Source of the DNA: Candidatus Latescibacter anaerobius SCGC AAA252-E07
Lineage (GTDB): Bacteria; Latescibacterota; Latescibacteria; Latescibacterales; Latescibacteraceae
Reading direction: 5' to 3'
Assembly (NCBI GenBank): GCA_000403035.1
Contig: AQSL01000164.1
Span: forward strand, 51,365-75,516
Length of the DNA: 24,152 bases
Positions 1 to 7,242 of this stretch are shown here, in pieces (position 1 is the stretch's first letter; each line of letters starts with the position of its first letter). A program made the translations under genes and the position numbers. The notes beneath the pieces are model-generated. The model worked only from the letters and a program-made list of their open reading frames with translations. It was not told the origin of the DNA and made no database searches.

Positions 1-1
1 G

Positions 2-148
2 GAAAATGAAGGATATCGGGTAGAATATTTTCAAAAAATCATACTCCAACCCGGTCTTCTTAAAGCTGTTTATATTCGCAGGACGAAAAAAGAGGCGATT
101 ACTTTTTTGAAAGAGTTTAAAGAATACGTTGAAAAAACGTGCGATTAA
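2..148 (+). CDS. 3' end of an unidentified protein (partial)
   Basis: An open frame enters from the left edge and runs 48 codons to TAA at 146-148. The visible C-terminus is a short beta-like stretch (residues RVEYFQKIILQPGLLKAVYI) followed by a lysine/glutamate-rich amphipathic helix ending EKTCD. I do not recognise the family from this tail. The stop codon is flush with the left edge of the first palindromic repeat, so the element sits exactly at the 3' end of the gene. It is possible that the insertion trimmed the original C-terminus; that would need an orthologue for comparison. Confidence 0.6.
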   Translation, partial: ENEGYRVEYFQKIILQPGLLKAVYIRRTKKEAITFLKEFKEYVEKTCD

Positions 149-364
149 GAGGGCGGTGAAAAAGTCTTTTCACACACCCCTGTTTGAAATATATGTTTGT
201 ATCGCTTTCAAGGGCAAGACAAGCTGGCCCTTATGTAACTACATTGTATTTCAATGTATTACTGCAAATAGAAATGTGTCAGTTCTTTTAAAACAGTGCT
301 GCCAGGGCCAGCCCTTGACAGCACATTACCCTAAGATTATGAGTTTTTCACCACGCTTTTAAGA
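146..364 (+). repeat. Palindromic dispersed repeat, copy 1 (full length)
   Basis: The left terminus (from 149, GAGGGCGGTGAAAAAGTC) and the right terminus (341-363, GAGTTTTTCACCACGC...) are imperfect inverted repeats of about 20 bp. Inside the left end, GGGCGGTGAAAA (151-162) faces TTTTCACACACCC and can form a local hairpin. An inner inverted pair follows: TTTCAAGGGC with CTGGCCC near 207-230, against GGGCCAGCCCTTGACAGC at 304-321. The same termini and the core TGAAATATATG recur at 5405-5553 and, in reverse, at 10296-10512. No transposase is encoded inside, so this is a MITE-like or REP/BIME-like non-autonomous element. The open frame across it is an artefact of the repeat. Confidence 0.85.
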
Positions 365-428
365 ATATTCCATACGGTAAACAGTGAGCATTAATTTGAT
401 TGTATAAAGGTAAAATGGAGCGTGTTGT

Positions 429-1724
429 ATGATTGAAAGCTACATCAGAAAAAAGTTTACCAGATTGTTTATGAAAGAAAACCAAATAGCCCTGGAAAAT
501 ACTATCCCTTCACGTGAGGAGTTAAACAGTAAATTTCAGGATATAGACGAATTAGGGATTTATCTTCATATCCCTTTTTGTAAGCAAATATGTCCTTACT
601 GCCCCTATAACAAAGAGATTTATAGTCCCGATGTGGCTGGAAGATACGTCGCTGCTGTTAAAAAAGAGATAGACTTCTATTCTGATATTGTTGGGAACAG
701 ACCGGTAACCTCCTTTTATATTGGGGGCGGAACTCCCACAACAATGCTGTATAGCGGTATTGAAGATATTATGGGGCATATCTTTGATGTGTTCAATATG
801 CAGTGCAAAATTCATATGGAAAGCCATCCGAATGATTTGAGCTTCGACAATCTTAATACTATTGGTGCGCTGGGAGTACAGCACCTCAGCGCCGGTGTGG
901 AGGCGCTGCAAGACAGACATCTGAAAACCCTCAACAGACCATATACGGTAAAAAAGGTGAAAGATGCGATCGAACGGTCTCTCGAAAGGGGCTTCGATTG
1001 CGTCAATGTGGACATTATTTTTGCATTGCCCGATCAGACCTGCTACGAGATTGAACAGACGGCTCATACCCTGGTAGAGATGGGTGTTGATCAGGTTGCA
1101 GCTTACCCTCTTTTCAGATTTTCATACACGAAAATGAGAGGGACTGCTCGGGGAATCAACGATAAAATCTCCATCGTCTTTACGAGAAAAAAAATGCTCA
1201 ATATCCTCGAGAGAATATTTTATGATGCAGGATTTGAAAGAACCTCTGTCTGGGCTTTCACCAAATCAGGTGTCCCAAAGTATTGTTCTGTGACAGTACC
1301 TCTCTACATTGGTCTTGGTGCAAGCGGCGGCTCTTATCTGAAGGACATTTTCTATCTCAACACTTTCAATGTTGCCGAATATATCAAAACCCTTGAAAAT
1401 GGAAGAATACCAATCGCATTATCGGTTGATTTGAATGAAAAGATGCAAATGGCCGGTTGGCTCTATTGGAGGATTTATGAGACAAAATTCGAGAAAGAGA
1501 ATTTCAAAAAAAGATTCGGGAAAGATTTTAACGATGTCTATGGAAAATATATGAAACCGTTGGCTCTTCTCGGATTCTTGAAAGATGATGATGATCGGAT
1601 AGTTCTTTCAGATAAAGGCATTTATTGGCTCCATGCGTTTGAGGACTTATTCTCAATAGATTACATTAACAAACTCTGGGGAACTTCCAAGCATGAGCCA
1701 TGGCCGGAAAAGGTGGTTCTGTAA
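429..1724 (+). CDS. HemW-like radical SAM protein
   Basis: This 431-aa protein belongs to the HemN/HemW radical SAM family. The CxxxCxxC iron-sulfur motif is at C51, C55 and C58 (CKQICPYC), and the SAM-binding IGGGTPT follows at about 98-104. Further family blocks are SAGVEALQDRHLKTLNRPYT near 155-175 and DIIFALPDQT near 200, matching the HemW patterns SxGVQS and DLIYGLPGQT. The last ~85 residues look like the HemN C-terminal domain. HemW-type proteins bind heme and act as heme chaperones; true coproporphyrinogen III dehydrogenase activity is unlikely from homology alone. The start ATG at 429 has a GGAG-like site about 9 nt upstream. The stop TAA (1722-1724) abuts a repeat copy. Divergence from canonical HemW means another radical SAM role cannot be excluded. 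Confidence 0.85.
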   Translation: MIESYIRKKFTRLFMKENQIALENTIPSREELNSKFQDIDELGIYLHIPFCKQICPYCPYNKEIYSPDVAGRYVAAVKKEIDFYSDIVGNRPVTSFYIGGGTPTTMLYSGIEDIMGHIFDVFNMQCKIHMESHPNDLSFDNLNTIGALGVQHLSAGVEALQDRHLKTLNRPYTVKKVKDAIERSLERGFDCVNVDIIFALPDQTCYEIEQTAHTLVEMGVDQVAAYPLFRFSYTKMRGTARGINDKISIVFTRKKMLNILERIFYDAGFERTSVWAFTKSGVPKYCSVTVPLYIGLGASGGSYLKDIFYLNTFNVAEYIKTLENGRIPIALSVDLNEKMQMAGWLYWRIYETKFEKENFKKRFGKDFNDVYGKYMKPLALLGFLKDDDDRIVLSDKGIYWLHAFEDLFSIDYINKLWGTSKHEPWPEKVVL

Positions 1725-1760
1725 GAGGGCGGTGAAAAAATATTTTCACACACCCTGTTC
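1722..1760 (+). repeat. Palindromic dispersed repeat, half copy (left terminus)
   Basis: Only the left terminal hairpin of the repeat family is present: TAAGAGGGCGGTG at 1722-1734, then A-run, then TTTTCACACACCCTGTTC to 1760. The stem GGG-CG-GTGAAAA / TTTTCAC-ACA-CCC spans about 1728-1756. It lies exactly between two convergent genes: the HemW-like stop is 1722-1724 and the minus-strand gene stop is 1746-1748. It probably acts as a shared, bidirectional transcript end. The right half of the element is absent. Confidence 0.75.
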
Positions 1761-2021
1761 ATTTTCGAAGGCTTTCATTAATTTTTCCTGTTTCTTTTCA
1801 ATTATATCATTCATGGAAATCTCTACCAGCTCTTTTACAGCTTCTGTTTCTACCAGTTTTTCAGGATCAAAATGCTTGAGCATTTTGATTGAATATCTAT
1901 AACAGTTAGCGGGATGGTTATGGTAAAATGCGGCAATAGTAATCGTATCATTACCAAACAATATCCGAATTTCATAAGAGTTCTCTTCAAATGTAAACGG
2001 AACCTTTTTCATTAATTTCAT
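1746..2021 (-). CDS. Small protein of unknown function (91 aa)
   Basis: Starts ATG at 2021 with AGGAAG about 9 nt upstream; a second in-frame ATG three codons later (MKLMKK) is a possible alternative. The N-terminal half looks like beta strands (PFTFEENSYEIRILFGND, then TITIAAFYHNHPANCYRYSI). The C-terminal half is a charged helix (about 52-90, rich in E/K) that could form a coiled coil. No signal peptide or membrane segment. I do not recognise the family. The stop codon TGA lies inside the half repeat at 1746-1748, so the last residues (ENEQGV) are partly specified by repeat sequence. It follows the 72-aa gene at 2148-2366 on the same strand by 126 nt. Confidence 0.6.
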   Translation of the reverse strand: MKLMKKVPFTFEENSYEIRILFGNDTITIAAFYHNHPANCYRYSIKMLKHFDPEKLVETEAVKELVEISMNDIIEKKQEKLMKAFENEQGV

Positions 2022-2116
2022 GATTATTCACTTCCTTTCTGTAAAGATTTTGAGCAACATATCGGTGTGATAAAGAATTGTATTGGAACAAGAGAAACGT
2101 TTACCAACCAAATTTT

Positions 2117-2137
2117 GTAAAGAACTTGATTCTTTAC
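2117..2137 (-). other. Short inverted repeat between two small genes
   Basis: GTAAAGAA / TTCTTTAC forms a perfect 8-bp stem with a 5-nt loop, just past the stop of the 72-aa gene (2148) and upstream of the 91-aa gene on the minus strand. No T-run follows on the minus strand, so it is more likely an RNA-processing or stability hairpin, or chance, than an intrinsic terminator. Confidence 0.3.
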
Positions 2138-2147
2138 GGATTTTCTA

Positions 2148-2366
2148 TCATAATTTAAATTCCTCCGGTTTAGCATGTTCGAAATCATCCTTGCACTTTG
2201 CCAGCTCTTTCTCAACCACATCCCATATTTTTTGCAACTGTTCGTTATTCCATTCGTACATTCTTTTATTTGAACAGCTTGACAGACTTCTGATGCTGTC
2301 AAGAACACGTTGAACACGCTTTTCAGCGATTCGCTTGAAACGTTGTTCTTTTGCCTCACCTCTCAT
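2148..2366 (-). CDS. Conserved-looking small charged protein (72 aa)
   Basis: I place the start at ATG 2366-2364 because GGAGG sits 7 nt upstream (2374-2378). The longer frame starting TTG at 2381 would begin inside its own ribosome binding site. The protein (MRGEAKEQRFKRIAEKR...) is soluble and helical, with a basic N-terminal helix (residues 3-25) and an acidic/amphipathic C-terminal helix (about 43-62, NNEQLQKIWDVVEKELAKCK). A very similar short protein (EAKE-RFKRIAEKRVxRVLDxxRxLxxCSNxxxYEY) is, from memory, widespread as a hypothetical in mobile elements and Clostridia. Its function is unknown. A competing frame at 2024-2359 is treated as a shadow. Confidence 0.7.
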   Translation of the reverse strand: MRGEAKEQRFKRIAEKRVQRVLDSIRSLSSCSNKRMYEWNNEQLQKIWDVVEKELAKCKDDFEHAKPEEFKL

Positions 2367-2384
2367 ACAATAATCCTCCAAATC

Positions 2385-2500
2385 AGGGGAGCGGTTTCAC
2401 GAACTCCGGTTTGAAATACATAACTATGGTGCAGTTAAATGCCTGATAAGGCTGCTTTTATGTAACCGCATTCCAATGAAATCAGGCATTAAAAATGTAG
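2385..2500 (+). repeat. Diverged copy of the palindromic repeat
   Basis: GGGAGCGGTTTCACGAACTCCGG followed by TTTGAAATACATAACTATGGTGCAG parallels the left end and core of the repeat family (GGGCGGTGAAAAAG..., then TGAAATATATGACTGTGTTGC). Further in, TTTTATGTAACCGCATT matches CTTATGTAACTACATT of copy 1. A perfect 10-bp inverted pair, AATGCCTGAT (2438-2447) and ATCAGGCATT (2481-2490), occupies the place of the inner palindrome. The right terminus is not detectable. It lies directly upstream of the minus-strand 72-aa gene. Confidence 0.5.
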
Positions 2501-2848
2501 TAATTTGTTATTGATTTCCGTAAATAGTGAATCACTAATCAGGTAATATATAAACATTATTATGATTGTAATGTAATCATATTATACAATTTATGCAAGC
2601 ACTATTTTATAAATAATGATATGTTTTTCAATAATCATACTGTTCGCATAATCAGGGAAATGCATGATACAATAATTGAAAACAGTATTGTATTGAGTAT
2701 CATCGTTTATGACTATGGATTATATTTATTTTTTACAAATAGTTCCTTTTTACACCCGTGAATTTCTTTCACAAACTATGTATGAGTATATGAATGTATG
2801 TGAAAATACTTGACAAGTTTTATTTCAGTTTCTTTATTGTGGACTTAA
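2501..2848. other. AT-rich gap without a gene
   Basis: Very AT-rich sequence. The only structure I see is an imperfect palindrome around 2666-2703 (GATACAATA ... TATTGTAT) and the promoter-like pair at 2810-2838. I find no credible gene on either strand. Confidence 0.5.
2810..2838 (+). promoter_or_regulatory. Candidate sigma70-type promoter upstream of the SDR fragment
   Basis: TTGACA (2810-2815), a 17-nt spacer and TTTATT (2833-2838). The -35 box is consensus and the -10 box is weak. If real, it is an orphan promoter left in front of the truncated SDR gene, or it belongs to whatever sequence replaced the SDR 5' end. Confidence 0.35.
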
Positions 2849-3112
2849 TTGTCTTCATTATTGCATTCGTATGAGAGGTGGAGGGAAAGACAATTTTTGT
2901 TATATGGAATTACCGTTAATGTTATATCCCCGGGTGCAGTTCAGACAGGATGGATGCCGAAAGCATTGGAAAAAACTTTGTCTGAGACGTACCCGTTAAG
3001 AAGAATCGGAAAACCGGAAGATATTGCAAACGCAATTATCTTTTTTGCTTCAAAACAAGCAGATTGGATAACCGGGCAAGTTTTATATGTTGGCGGTGGA
3101 AATAGAATGTGA
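2849..3112 (+). pseudogene. 3' fragment of a short-chain dehydrogenase/reductase
   Basis: From about 2899 the frame reads LYGITVNVISPGAVQTGWM, then YPLRRIGKPEDIANAIIFFAS and WITGQVLYVGGGNRM. These are the hallmark C-terminal blocks of classical SDR (FabG-like) enzymes: the NxISPG strand, the RxGxPEDIA helix and the TGQxLxVxGG end. A complete enzyme has about 250 residues. Here the Rossmann nucleotide-binding half (TGxxxGxG) and the YxxxK catalytic site are missing, and only about 70 homologous residues remain. The upstream 17 or so codons do not look like SDR. A product from the TTG at 2849 would be inactive, so this is a decaying remnant. Confidence 0.85.
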
Positions 3113-3431
3113 TTCAAATTTGCCTGACTGTTGGATGAAAACAGACTCGAAGAACGTTCTCTTTTTAAAATGATATGGAAAGACATATAGCTTTTTCGGT
3201 ATGTTCATCCTTTTGTGTGAGGTGATGAAAAACTCTGAACGAATAAAAACGAGAAGGAGAGAGAGTATATGAGGACGAGAGGAAGCTGATAGAATGCTGT
3301 TTTAGATCATCCTGACACGGATGAGGGTTATGAAAAAGAATTGCTTTGAAAGCATTCTTCTCAGTCCTGGCGTTTACGGCTTTTGGAAAGAAACAATTAA
3401 CCTATAGAGAAAACATATTTGGAGGATGAAG
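3113..3431. other. Gap upstream of asnA
   Basis: No credible gene. GGTGATGAAAAACTC near 3221-3235 resembles the terminus of the palindromic repeat family (GGTGAAAAACTC) and may be a remnant. A near-perfect palindrome, AAGAAT-T-GCTTT-G-AAAGC-ATTCTT, lies at 3336-3359 about 75 nt before the asnA start and could be an operator. No T-box or amino-acid leader architecture is evident. Confidence 0.4.
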
Positions 3432-4562
3432 ATGGCAGACAAAAAGACTGACCTTGCTGGGCCCGGAATCGGTAACTATGAGGAACTGGAAAAAATCTTA
3501 CCGGAGGATTATAATTCGTTCCTTACCCCCAGGCAAACACAGGAGGCCATATTTATAGTAAAGAACTACATCGAGGAGAATCTATGCAAGGAACTGAAAC
3601 TCATGATGGTCACCGTTCCCTTGATTGTGGATGTTGAGAGTGGCCTGAACGATTTATTGGACCGTGATGGTTCACGTACTCCTATCGAGTTCACTATTTC
3701 GAACGACCATGGAAAGAATCCGGTTCATGCTCAGGTCGTTCAAGCTGCAACCAAATGGAAACGAATGGCGCTGAAACATTTTGGCATGGGTATTGGCGAG
3801 GGGCTTTGCACCGATATGCGTGCTATACGCAAGGACTATTTCCTTGACCATGATCACAGCGCCTATGTAGACCAGTGGGATTGGGAGATGGTTATCACGG
3901 AGGAGCAGCGCAACCTGCGGTTTCTGAAAGAAGTGGTACAGAAAATATGGAAAGTACTGAAAGGTGCCGAGACGCATATTCAGGAAATCTTTCCGCAGCT
4001 TAAAACAGACAAATATCCAGATCTCCCCGATGAGCTTACGTTCCTGCATGCGGAAGATATTCTTGACAGGTACTATGATCTGCCCCGCAAGGATCGCGAG
4101 ACTATAATAGCGCAGACACACACTGCGATTTTCATCTATGGAATCGGCTGGCCGCTCAAGGATGGTTACCCGCACGAAATGAGAGCGGCAGATTACGACG
4201 ACTGGATTACGGAGACAATGTCGGAGGACAACAAACCCATGCATGGCCTGAATGGCGACATACTGGTTTGGAACCCTGTGACGAAACGCCGTCACGAATT
4301 AACATCGATGGGTATCCGTGTGAATGCAGAAACGCTCAAGAAACAGCTTGAACTGAGTGGTCAGAGCGATTTTCTCAAGTTACCATACCACCAGGCAATC
4401 ATAAAAGATGAGATTCCGCTCAGCATCGGCGGTGGCATTGGTCAATCCCGCACGAACATGCTCCTGCTCAAGAAGGCGCATATCGGGGAGGTCAGTGTTA
4501 CTGTCTGGCCTGAAATTCTAAAAGACATATGCAGAAAAAAGAATATTCATATTCTGGACTAA
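3432..4562 (+). CDS. asnA: Aspartate-ammonia ligase (asparagine synthetase A)
   Basis: AsnA makes L-asparagine from L-aspartate, ammonia and ATP (giving AMP and PPi) in the cytoplasm, using a class II aminoacyl-tRNA-synthetase-like fold. Diagnostic blocks, counted from the chosen start: YVDQWDWE 145-152, RAADYDDW 251-258, GLNGDILVWNP 272-282, SMGIRV 292-297 and the ATP-site IGGGIGQSR 332-340. All match E. coli AsnA closely. The protein has 376 residues against about 330-345 usually. The excess is an N-terminal extension of roughly 25-40 residues and small insertions. Start chosen at ATG 3432 because GGAGG (3421-3425) is 6 nt upstream; ATG 3426 would have no spacing. It stands alone between eroded sequences, with no co-transcribed neighbour. 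Confidence 0.95.
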   Translation: MADKKTDLAGPGIGNYEELEKILPEDYNSFLTPRQTQEAIFIVKNYIEENLCKELKLMMVTVPLIVDVESGLNDLLDRDGSRTPIEFTISNDHGKNPVHAQVVQAATKWKRMALKHFGMGIGEGLCTDMRAIRKDYFLDHDHSAYVDQWDWEMVITEEQRNLRFLKEVVQKIWKVLKGAETHIQEIFPQLKTDKYPDLPDELTFLHAEDILDRYYDLPRKDRETIIAQTHTAIFIYGIGWPLKDGYPHEMRAADYDDWITETMSEDNKPMHGLNGDILVWNPVTKRRHELTSMGIRVNAETLKKQLELSGQSDFLKLPYHQAIIKDEIPLSIGGGIGQSRTNMLLLKKAHIGEVSVTVWPEILKDICRKKNIHILD

Positions 4563-5026
4563 ACAGAGGCCGCCGGCAGAATACCAATTTCCATGATACC
4601 GACACCGATAAAATAAGTACTGAATATATGGTCTCAAGCTGAATACATTCATGAGGTTACATCTCTTTAGCAGAGAAATGTAAAAATATATCGACCATTC
4701 AAGTGTATTGTTCATAACGTTATATGATCATGATTGAGCAGAAAAGTCACCAAAAATTGAGCTGGAATAATCAATTGGTTTCATGTGGGATTTTATTCAG
4801 GTAAGATGATATTATGGAATTACGTAAGTCCTTGAAAATAAATGGCGCACCAATCAGGACTCAAATCCGTGACCTGCTACTTAGAAGGCAGTCGCTCTGT
4901 GATTTTATTAAAAATTCCTAAACCTTTGAAATTCAAGCTTAAACCGTATAGCCTCTGAATTTACATCTCCTCTTGCTAATGTCATGGATTCACATGAATG
5001 CTGACATAATCTGACCCATGTGTTAG
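4563..5026. other. Gap downstream of asnA with a tRNA remnant
   Basis: No protein-coding gene recognised on either strand. The only interpretable piece is the degenerate tRNA-Arg-like segment at 4843-4902 on the minus strand. The rest is AT-rich with scattered stops in all frames, consistent with eroded DNA. Confidence 0.5.
4843..4902 (-). pseudogene. Degenerate, 5'-truncated tRNA-Arg(TCT)-like remnant
   Basis: Read on the minus strand, the segment gives AGAGCGACTGC, a CTTCTAA anticodon loop (anticodon TCT), GTAGCAGGTC, a TTTGAGT T-loop and a 3' end GGTGCGCCA with encoded CCA. That order and wording match the 3' two-thirds of a tRNA-Arg(TCT). The 5' acceptor strand and most of the D arm are missing, and T-stem pairing is poor (about 3 of 5), so it should not be functional. 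It is either a dead tRNA gene or the tRNA fragment left at an attachment site of a lost integrative element. Confidence 0.6.
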
Positions 5027-5376
5027 TCTTGCCTAACTTATACCATAGAAATTTACCGTATTGATGCAATCAGACATAATGATATTATACCCGTTGACAG
5101 TTTCAAGCCGTGTCTCCGGAAGGACGAACTCAACGATTTATTTCTGCTTACCAAAAACATGGAGCTGTATCTGTATTCAGGCTATAAACCAGAAACAATC
5201 GACGATGCAGTTCCGGATGTTACTGATGGAGCAAGAAAATTGCCTTCCGGTTGCGAACTATGGGGCTGATTTTTGACGAATGGAGTACGGATGACGGATT
5301 TATATCCCGGATTTCTCATGCCCTGCCTCCATTCAATAACAACTCATATTTTGAGACTGTCAAAGAAACACTGTGA
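5027..5376 (+). pseudogene. Frameshifted remnant of an unidentified gene
   Basis: One frame from 5027 reads protein-like sequence (TIEIYRIDAIRHNDIIPVDS, then KDELNDLFLLTKNMELYLY and SGYKPETIDDAVPDVTDGAR) until TGA at 5267-5269. A second frame, shifted by two bases, continues plausibly from about 5230 (FRLRTMGLIFDEWSTDDGF, then ISHALPPFNNNSYFETVKETL) to TGA at 5374-5376. Neither frame has a convincing start with a ribosome binding site, and the upstream frame opens after TAG at 5024-5026. The simplest reading is a decayed, 5'-truncated gene with one frameshift. I do not recognise the family. The third frame (5061-5276) looks less protein-like and is rejected. Confidence 0.5.
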
Positions 5377-5404
5377 ACATTGGAATTCGTAGACCTTTCA
5401 TAAC

Positions 5405-5553
5405 CTAAAAGGGCGGTGAAAAAGTCATTTTTCACGCGCCCCTGTATGAAATATATGACTGTGTTGCTGTCAAGGGCTTGTAAATCAACGCTTCGCGTTG
5501 ACCCTTGACAGCTTTAAATCCTGCGCCTTATAGTTTTTCACCACGCTTCTAAA
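5405..5553 (+). repeat. Palindromic dispersed repeat, copy 3 (short interior)
   Basis: Left terminus CTAAAAGGGCGGTGAAAAAGTC and right terminus TAGTTTTTCACCACGCTTCTAAAG match copy 1. The core ATGAAATATATGACTGTG is conserved. The inner pair TGCTGTCAAGGG (about 5464-5475) and CCCTTGACAGC (about 5502-5512) flank a small CAACGC/GCGTTG hairpin. It is about 149 bp, shorter than copies at 146 and 10296 (about 218 bp), so the interior is variable while the ends are conserved. The right edge supplies TAG, the stop of the sulfatase gene on the other strand (5549-5551). Confidence 0.85.
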
Positions 5554-7087
5554 GCATCATACTAGACCATCTCAGGAGAGGATCGTTAGTATCTTTTATC
5601 CATGTTATGAGTATTTCCTGGTGACGTTTCAGTGTTTTCTTGTCGATTGTGTTTATAATGTTTTTAGTTTCCCACGGATCGGCTTCAAGGTCATAGAATT
5701 CATCACGCGATGTGGGGTTGTAAATGAACTTTGTGCTCGGTGTCCGTACCATTCTTTGCCAGAATGTCTGCTGGTGACCATGATGTTCGGTAACGATATG
5801 ATCTTCCCTTATGGATTTTTTTGTGCCATTTATTATCGGCATAAGAGAGTCACCATCCATTTTGTGTACTTCGCATCCAGCGGCTTCGAGAAATGTCGGT
5901 GTGAGATCACACAGGGTCACAAAGGCATCTGATACCCCCGGCTTTATGGATGGATGCGATATGATTAACGGAATTCTGGTAATGCAGTCATACATACCGA
6001 ATCCCTTGTCCCAGTACCGGTATGATCCAACAGCGCTGCCGTGGTCGGCGGAGAAGACGATCAATGTCCTTTCGAGTTCACCGGATTCTTTTAGTGCATC
6101 GAGAATTCGTCCGATTTCTTCGTCGATGAGGGTTATATTACCATAATACTCGCCTATCATTTCGGGCAGGTTTTCGCGTGTGATCCAACCGGTTTTCCAG
6201 TATTCGCCGTACCGTGTGATTACCCCTGGTTTATCTAAAAGATTGCAGTCAAAATTTGGCCATGGCTTGATTTTCGCTTTACGGTACATCTCCAGGTGTT
6301 TTTTCGTGATCCGGTAAGGCGCGTGGGGTCCCCAGAAATTGCAGGAGATAAAAAATGGTTTGTCGTTCTTCGTATGGCGTTTGATGACATCTACAGTCTG
6401 GGAGGCAACGTACGCCGGGATTGATGCTGACTGCGGTCCTTCCTGCAAGGCTGAATATTGTCGATTGCCGGTGGGATCCTCCCTTTTCCAGAGTAAATTG
6501 AATCCATCGACACCCTGTTTTTTAAGGTAGTCGAGATAGTGCGGATGATCTGAAGGATAACCATATCCGCGATAGAAGGGAAGCTCGTCATATCCGTGGG
6601 CTGATGGTTTGCTGATATCTGTGCCGATGTGCCATTTTCCTACATGTGCAAGCTGCCATCCGTTTTTTTTCAGTGTGTGGCTAAAAAATTTAGTACCCGG
6701 AAGAGGATTTTGTACTCCGGCGTTAATGCGTGAAGGAACCACATTGACTCCGGTATTGAATGTGATTTTATGATTGTGCGCCCAGAGTCCGGTTTGTATG
6801 CATGTCCGTGCAGGTGAACAGACAGGAGCCGGAGTGTATGCATTGTTGAACCGTATACCGTTTTTAGCCAGACGATCTATATTCGGGGTCTGTACGATAT
6901 CGTTACCATAACAACCGATGCAGTCCTGACGCTGCTGATCAACAAAAAGGAACAGAATGTTTTTTATTTCATTCGGTTTTTCACTTTTTCCGGACTCTTC
7001 ATTTGTTATGGATAAAGCCTGTTTTGCGCCAAGCAATACACCAGCCCCGGCAAAGTCTGCTTTCTTCATGAACTCTCTTCGATCCAT
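5549..7087 (-). CDS. Tat-exported sulfatase family enzyme
   Basis: This 512-aa member of the formylglycine sulfatase family hydrolyses sulfate (or sometimes phosphonate/phosphate) esters. A Tat-type signal (DRREFM at 2-7, then a hydrophobic FAGAGVLLGAKQAL stretch) directs it to the periplasm, usually after folding. The sulfatase signature CSPAR is at 90-94, with C90 the residue converted to formylglycine. Metal ligands include D50 (LFVDQQRQD) and the later SADHGSAVG block. The C-terminus has the common YDLEADPWETKN motif. Substrate cannot be read, though type I sulfatases of this shape often act on sulfated glycans. Start ATG 7087 has GAGAGG about 9 nt upstream. The stop TAG coincides with the edge of a palindromic repeat. 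No maturase (FGE/anSME) is in the window. Confidence 0.9.
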   Translation of the reverse strand: MDRREFMKKADFAGAGVLLGAKQALSITNEESGKSEKPNEIKNILFLFVDQQRQDCIGCYGNDIVQTPNIDRLAKNGIRFNNAYTPAPVCSPARTCIQTGLWAHNHKITFNTGVNVVPSRINAGVQNPLPGTKFFSHTLKKNGWQLAHVGKWHIGTDISKPSAHGYDELPFYRGYGYPSDHPHYLDYLKKQGVDGFNLLWKREDPTGNRQYSALQEGPQSASIPAYVASQTVDVIKRHTKNDKPFFISCNFWGPHAPYRITKKHLEMYRKAKIKPWPNFDCNLLDKPGVITRYGEYWKTGWITRENLPEMIGEYYGNITLIDEEIGRILDALKESGELERTLIVFSADHGSAVGSYRYWDKGFGMYDCITRIPLIISHPSIKPGVSDAFVTLCDLTPTFLEAAGCEVHKMDGDSLMPIINGTKKSIREDHIVTEHHGHQQTFWQRMVRTPSTKFIYNPTSRDEFYDLEADPWETKNIINTIDKKTLKRHQEILITWIKDTNDPLLRWSSMML

Positions 7088-7242
7088 TTTTCATTCCTCT
7101 CTTAAAAAGGTTAGTATAACGTTTGCCCTTAAAATTTTATCCGATATTCCAGATTATCATTTTTTCTTTTTTGATTTTACACATTCGTATGAGTCAGAAT
7201 CTCAGCGGATAAAATATCCCTCGTCTATACTGTTTTAAGCCT

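Noticed and set aside
129..362. 77-aa plus-strand frame inside repeat copy 1
   Set aside because: It translates the repeat (RAVKKSFHTPLFEIY...). The same peptide-like string recurs in the frames at 1693-1902 and 10400-10657 only because the DNA repeat recurs.
1693..1902. 69-aa plus-strand frame
   Set aside because: It overlaps the end of the HemW-like gene and runs antisense through the 91-aa gene, and is created by the half repeat.
2024..2359. 111-aa minus-strand frame
   Set aside because: It overlaps the 72-aa gene in another frame, has no ribosome binding site of its own and reads low-quality sequence past that gene's stop. The 72-aa frame has the GGAGG-ATG start and familiar family wording.
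3113..3431. Possible T-box or other amino-acid riboswitch before asnA
   Set aside because: No T-box sequence, specifier loop or terminator/antiterminator pair was found. Only a short palindrome is present.
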